64,000 nucleotides of DNA from Arsukibacterium indicum. GTDB lineage: Bacteria; Pseudomonadota; Gammaproteobacteria; Enterobacterales; Alteromonadaceae. The stretch is taken from NCBI RefSeq assembly GCF_019100565.1, contig NZ_JAHRID010000007.1, forward strand, positions 191,277 to 255,276, given 5' to 3'. Positions 62,939 through 64,000 of the stretch are shown piece by piece. Below the pieces are notes generated by a model, which ran no database searches, was not told the DNA's origin, and saw only the letters and a list, made by a program, of their open reading frames with translations. The position numbers were made by a program, and so were the translations under genes. Position 1 is the stretch's first letter. Each line of letters starts with the position of its first letter.

Positions 62939-63922
62939 TCAGTTGTCGCTACTATGAACCTGACTAACGATGCTATCAATATCACTGAATAGAACTTTAA
63001 ATTCCTCAAAACAATGTGCGTCCAATGTTTTGACTACTCTCTCTGCAAAATCATTTTTACCGCCAGTAATTTTTGGGACGGGAGAAATAGGTAATAAGTC
63101 TAGTTGTATCGCACTTAACGGTAAGTCAATTTTTACGCCATTAGAAACTAAAGAGATATCGAGCTCCGTAAATAGTCCTTTACCATTTTGATCCTTAAAG
63201 CATGTATCTTCAAATAGGAATTCAATACACACACAATCTGGAGTATTTTGACGAAACTCTGGGACTGGTAGCAGTAAAGCAAAGGCAAAACCGTTTTTAT
63301 GAATTTTTAGTCGATGGTTATTTGGGGCTTGATCAAAATTTCTGAGTTTTTTAAAGCAGTCTAAACCTTCCTTATCGTGATCAAAAATTGCAATGTATAT
63401 CTTTTTATCCTCGAAATGGATTGATTCAATCATTTTGCTCAAATTTGGACAACCTCCATTTGTTACGTGAGGTTTAGAGATGTTGTCACAAGGCCGAATT
63501 ATGTAATTTGGCTTTTTAGAGAAAATTTTCTCGTAAGCAGTGTCTAAGATTGATTTATCAGTTTTACCCTCAGTTAAGACAATAGGTCTTTTTTCATTAG
63601 CTGCATCAGACTTAAGCAAAACCATTTGTTCTTTTATGTATTCAAGCTCAGATATCTTTTCAGAGTACTTTTTATGAATTTCTTTATGTATCTCTATTAT
63701 CCCAAGTTCATCTTGAAGTTTTTCGAAGTGATCCGTATCGCTCTCAGCGTCAATGTTTACTACCTTTGACTCATTGTTATCACTGATAACTCTATAACGT
63801 GCCGCTGAATTGCTTGTTAAGGAAATAAATGCTGGTGAATGGCTAGTCACAAATATCTGGATATTCCGGGAATATCGTTGTTCAAAGTCGGAAGCCAACT
63901 TTGATGCGTGCGTATATTCCAA
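62939..63922 (-). pseudogene. OLD-family ATPase/TOPRIM nuclease, N-terminally truncated by an IS element
   Basis: The last 327 or so codons of an overcoming-lysogenization-defect type protein. It begins just before the ABC-like ATPase D/H-loop end (FVTSHSPAFISL) and contains a TOPRIM domain with VLTEGKTDKSIL (catalytic Glu) and AIFDHDKEG (acidic pair). The P-loop and Walker B parts are missing because an IS3-family end abuts at 63924 in the reading direction. OLD-type proteins act in anti-phage or DNA-processing systems; here non-functional unless restored. The rest of the gene may lie beyond the right edge. Confidence 0.72.
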
Positions 63923-63923
63923 A

Positions 63924-64000
63924 TGTAGTGGTCAAGTAAAATTGGCCACGGTTTTATAGTAAAGCCAGTATCTTTTCTCTGACTCATTTGGTGTTAAACC
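63924..64000 (-). mobile_element. End of an IS3-family insertion sequence (runs off the edge)
   Basis: Terminal sequence TGTAGTGGTCAAGTAAAATT starts at 63924, directly against the OLD-like reading frame, and the minus-strand ORF inside it ends in the C-terminal signature of IS3-family transposases. Only 77 bp are inside the window. The target duplication cannot be checked. Confidence 0.75.
63932..64000 (-). CDS. IS3-family transposase, C-terminal fragment
   Basis: 22 codons plus stop on the minus strand, GLTPNESEKRYWLYYKTVANFT; LTPNESE...YW fits the C-terminal end of OrfB-type DDE transposases. It is close to the IS end. Partial at the right edge. Confidence 0.65.
   Translation of the reverse strand, partial: GLTPNESEKRYWLYYKTVANFT

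Noticed and set aside
62803..63009. 68-residue minus frame at the OLD-like gene end
   Set aside because: Overlaps the 3' end of the OLD-like gene in another frame and runs through a spacer; not supported.
1..64000. CRISPR array or rRNA operon
   Set aside because: No regularly spaced direct repeats and no 16S/23S-like sequence seen anywhere in the window.

Overview
The window is chromosomal DNA of a gammaproteobacterium. The order polA - Spot 42 - engB - csrC-like RNA - yihI matches the enteric/Shewanella arrangement. DUF1285, DUF2489, cytochrome c4 and DabA/DabB point towards the Rheinheimera/Alishewanella/Arsukibacterium side of the group; this genus-level placement is inference only. Almost all the DNA is coding. 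Most genes are housekeeping, with a few accessory stretches of visibly higher A+T (about 21.1-22.7 kb and 62.8-64 kb).

Layout. 0-6 kb: an MscS fragment, tRNA-His, a DUF1285 protein, a secreted amidohydrolase, DUF2489-yihI, a methyltransferase, a CsrB/CsrC-family regulatory RNA with its control sites, cytochrome c4 and engB. 6-15 kb: Spot 42, a candidate new small RNA, polA, cytochrome c5, a GAF-GAF-GGDEF protein, rep and ubiK. 15-29 kb: pirin/DoxX with a divergent LysR gene, an MFS transporter, a small hypothetical block, TerB-like/SPFH/NfeD genes, a second MFS transporter, an ABC exporter pair and an M28 peptidase. 29-36 kb: a LysR gene divergent from dabB-dabA-DUF6671-Sua5, a bicarbonate accumulation operon that ends in a bicarbonate-consuming enzyme. 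37-45.7 kb: cysJIH, an MscS channel and ahpC/ahpF.

45.8-50.4 kb, minus strand, is the most notable region. It encodes a borosin-type precursor peptide, a membrane TPR-GGDEF protein, a borosin-type peptide-backbone N-methyltransferase, an ECF sigma factor, a one-TM anti-sigma-like protein and a PDZ protein. The genes overlap or nearly touch. I read it as a split-borosin RiPP locus fused with a signalling module.

50.7-64 kb: cysG, cysQ, rsuA, a small secreted protein with TraT, GlsB, DUF1289, a palindromic repeat, ilvGMDA behind a leader peptide and attenuator, arfA with its in-gene terminator, a ParE-type toxin-antitoxin pair between two copies of the arfA 3' end, and an OLD-like ATPase/TOPRIM gene cut by an IS3-family element at the right edge.

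How the parts connect: cysJIH, cysG (siroheme for CysI) and cysQ (removes the PAP left by CysH) form one sulfate-assimilation set. Csr RNA, Spot 42, two GGDEF proteins and an ECF sigma factor give this stretch a high density of global regulators.
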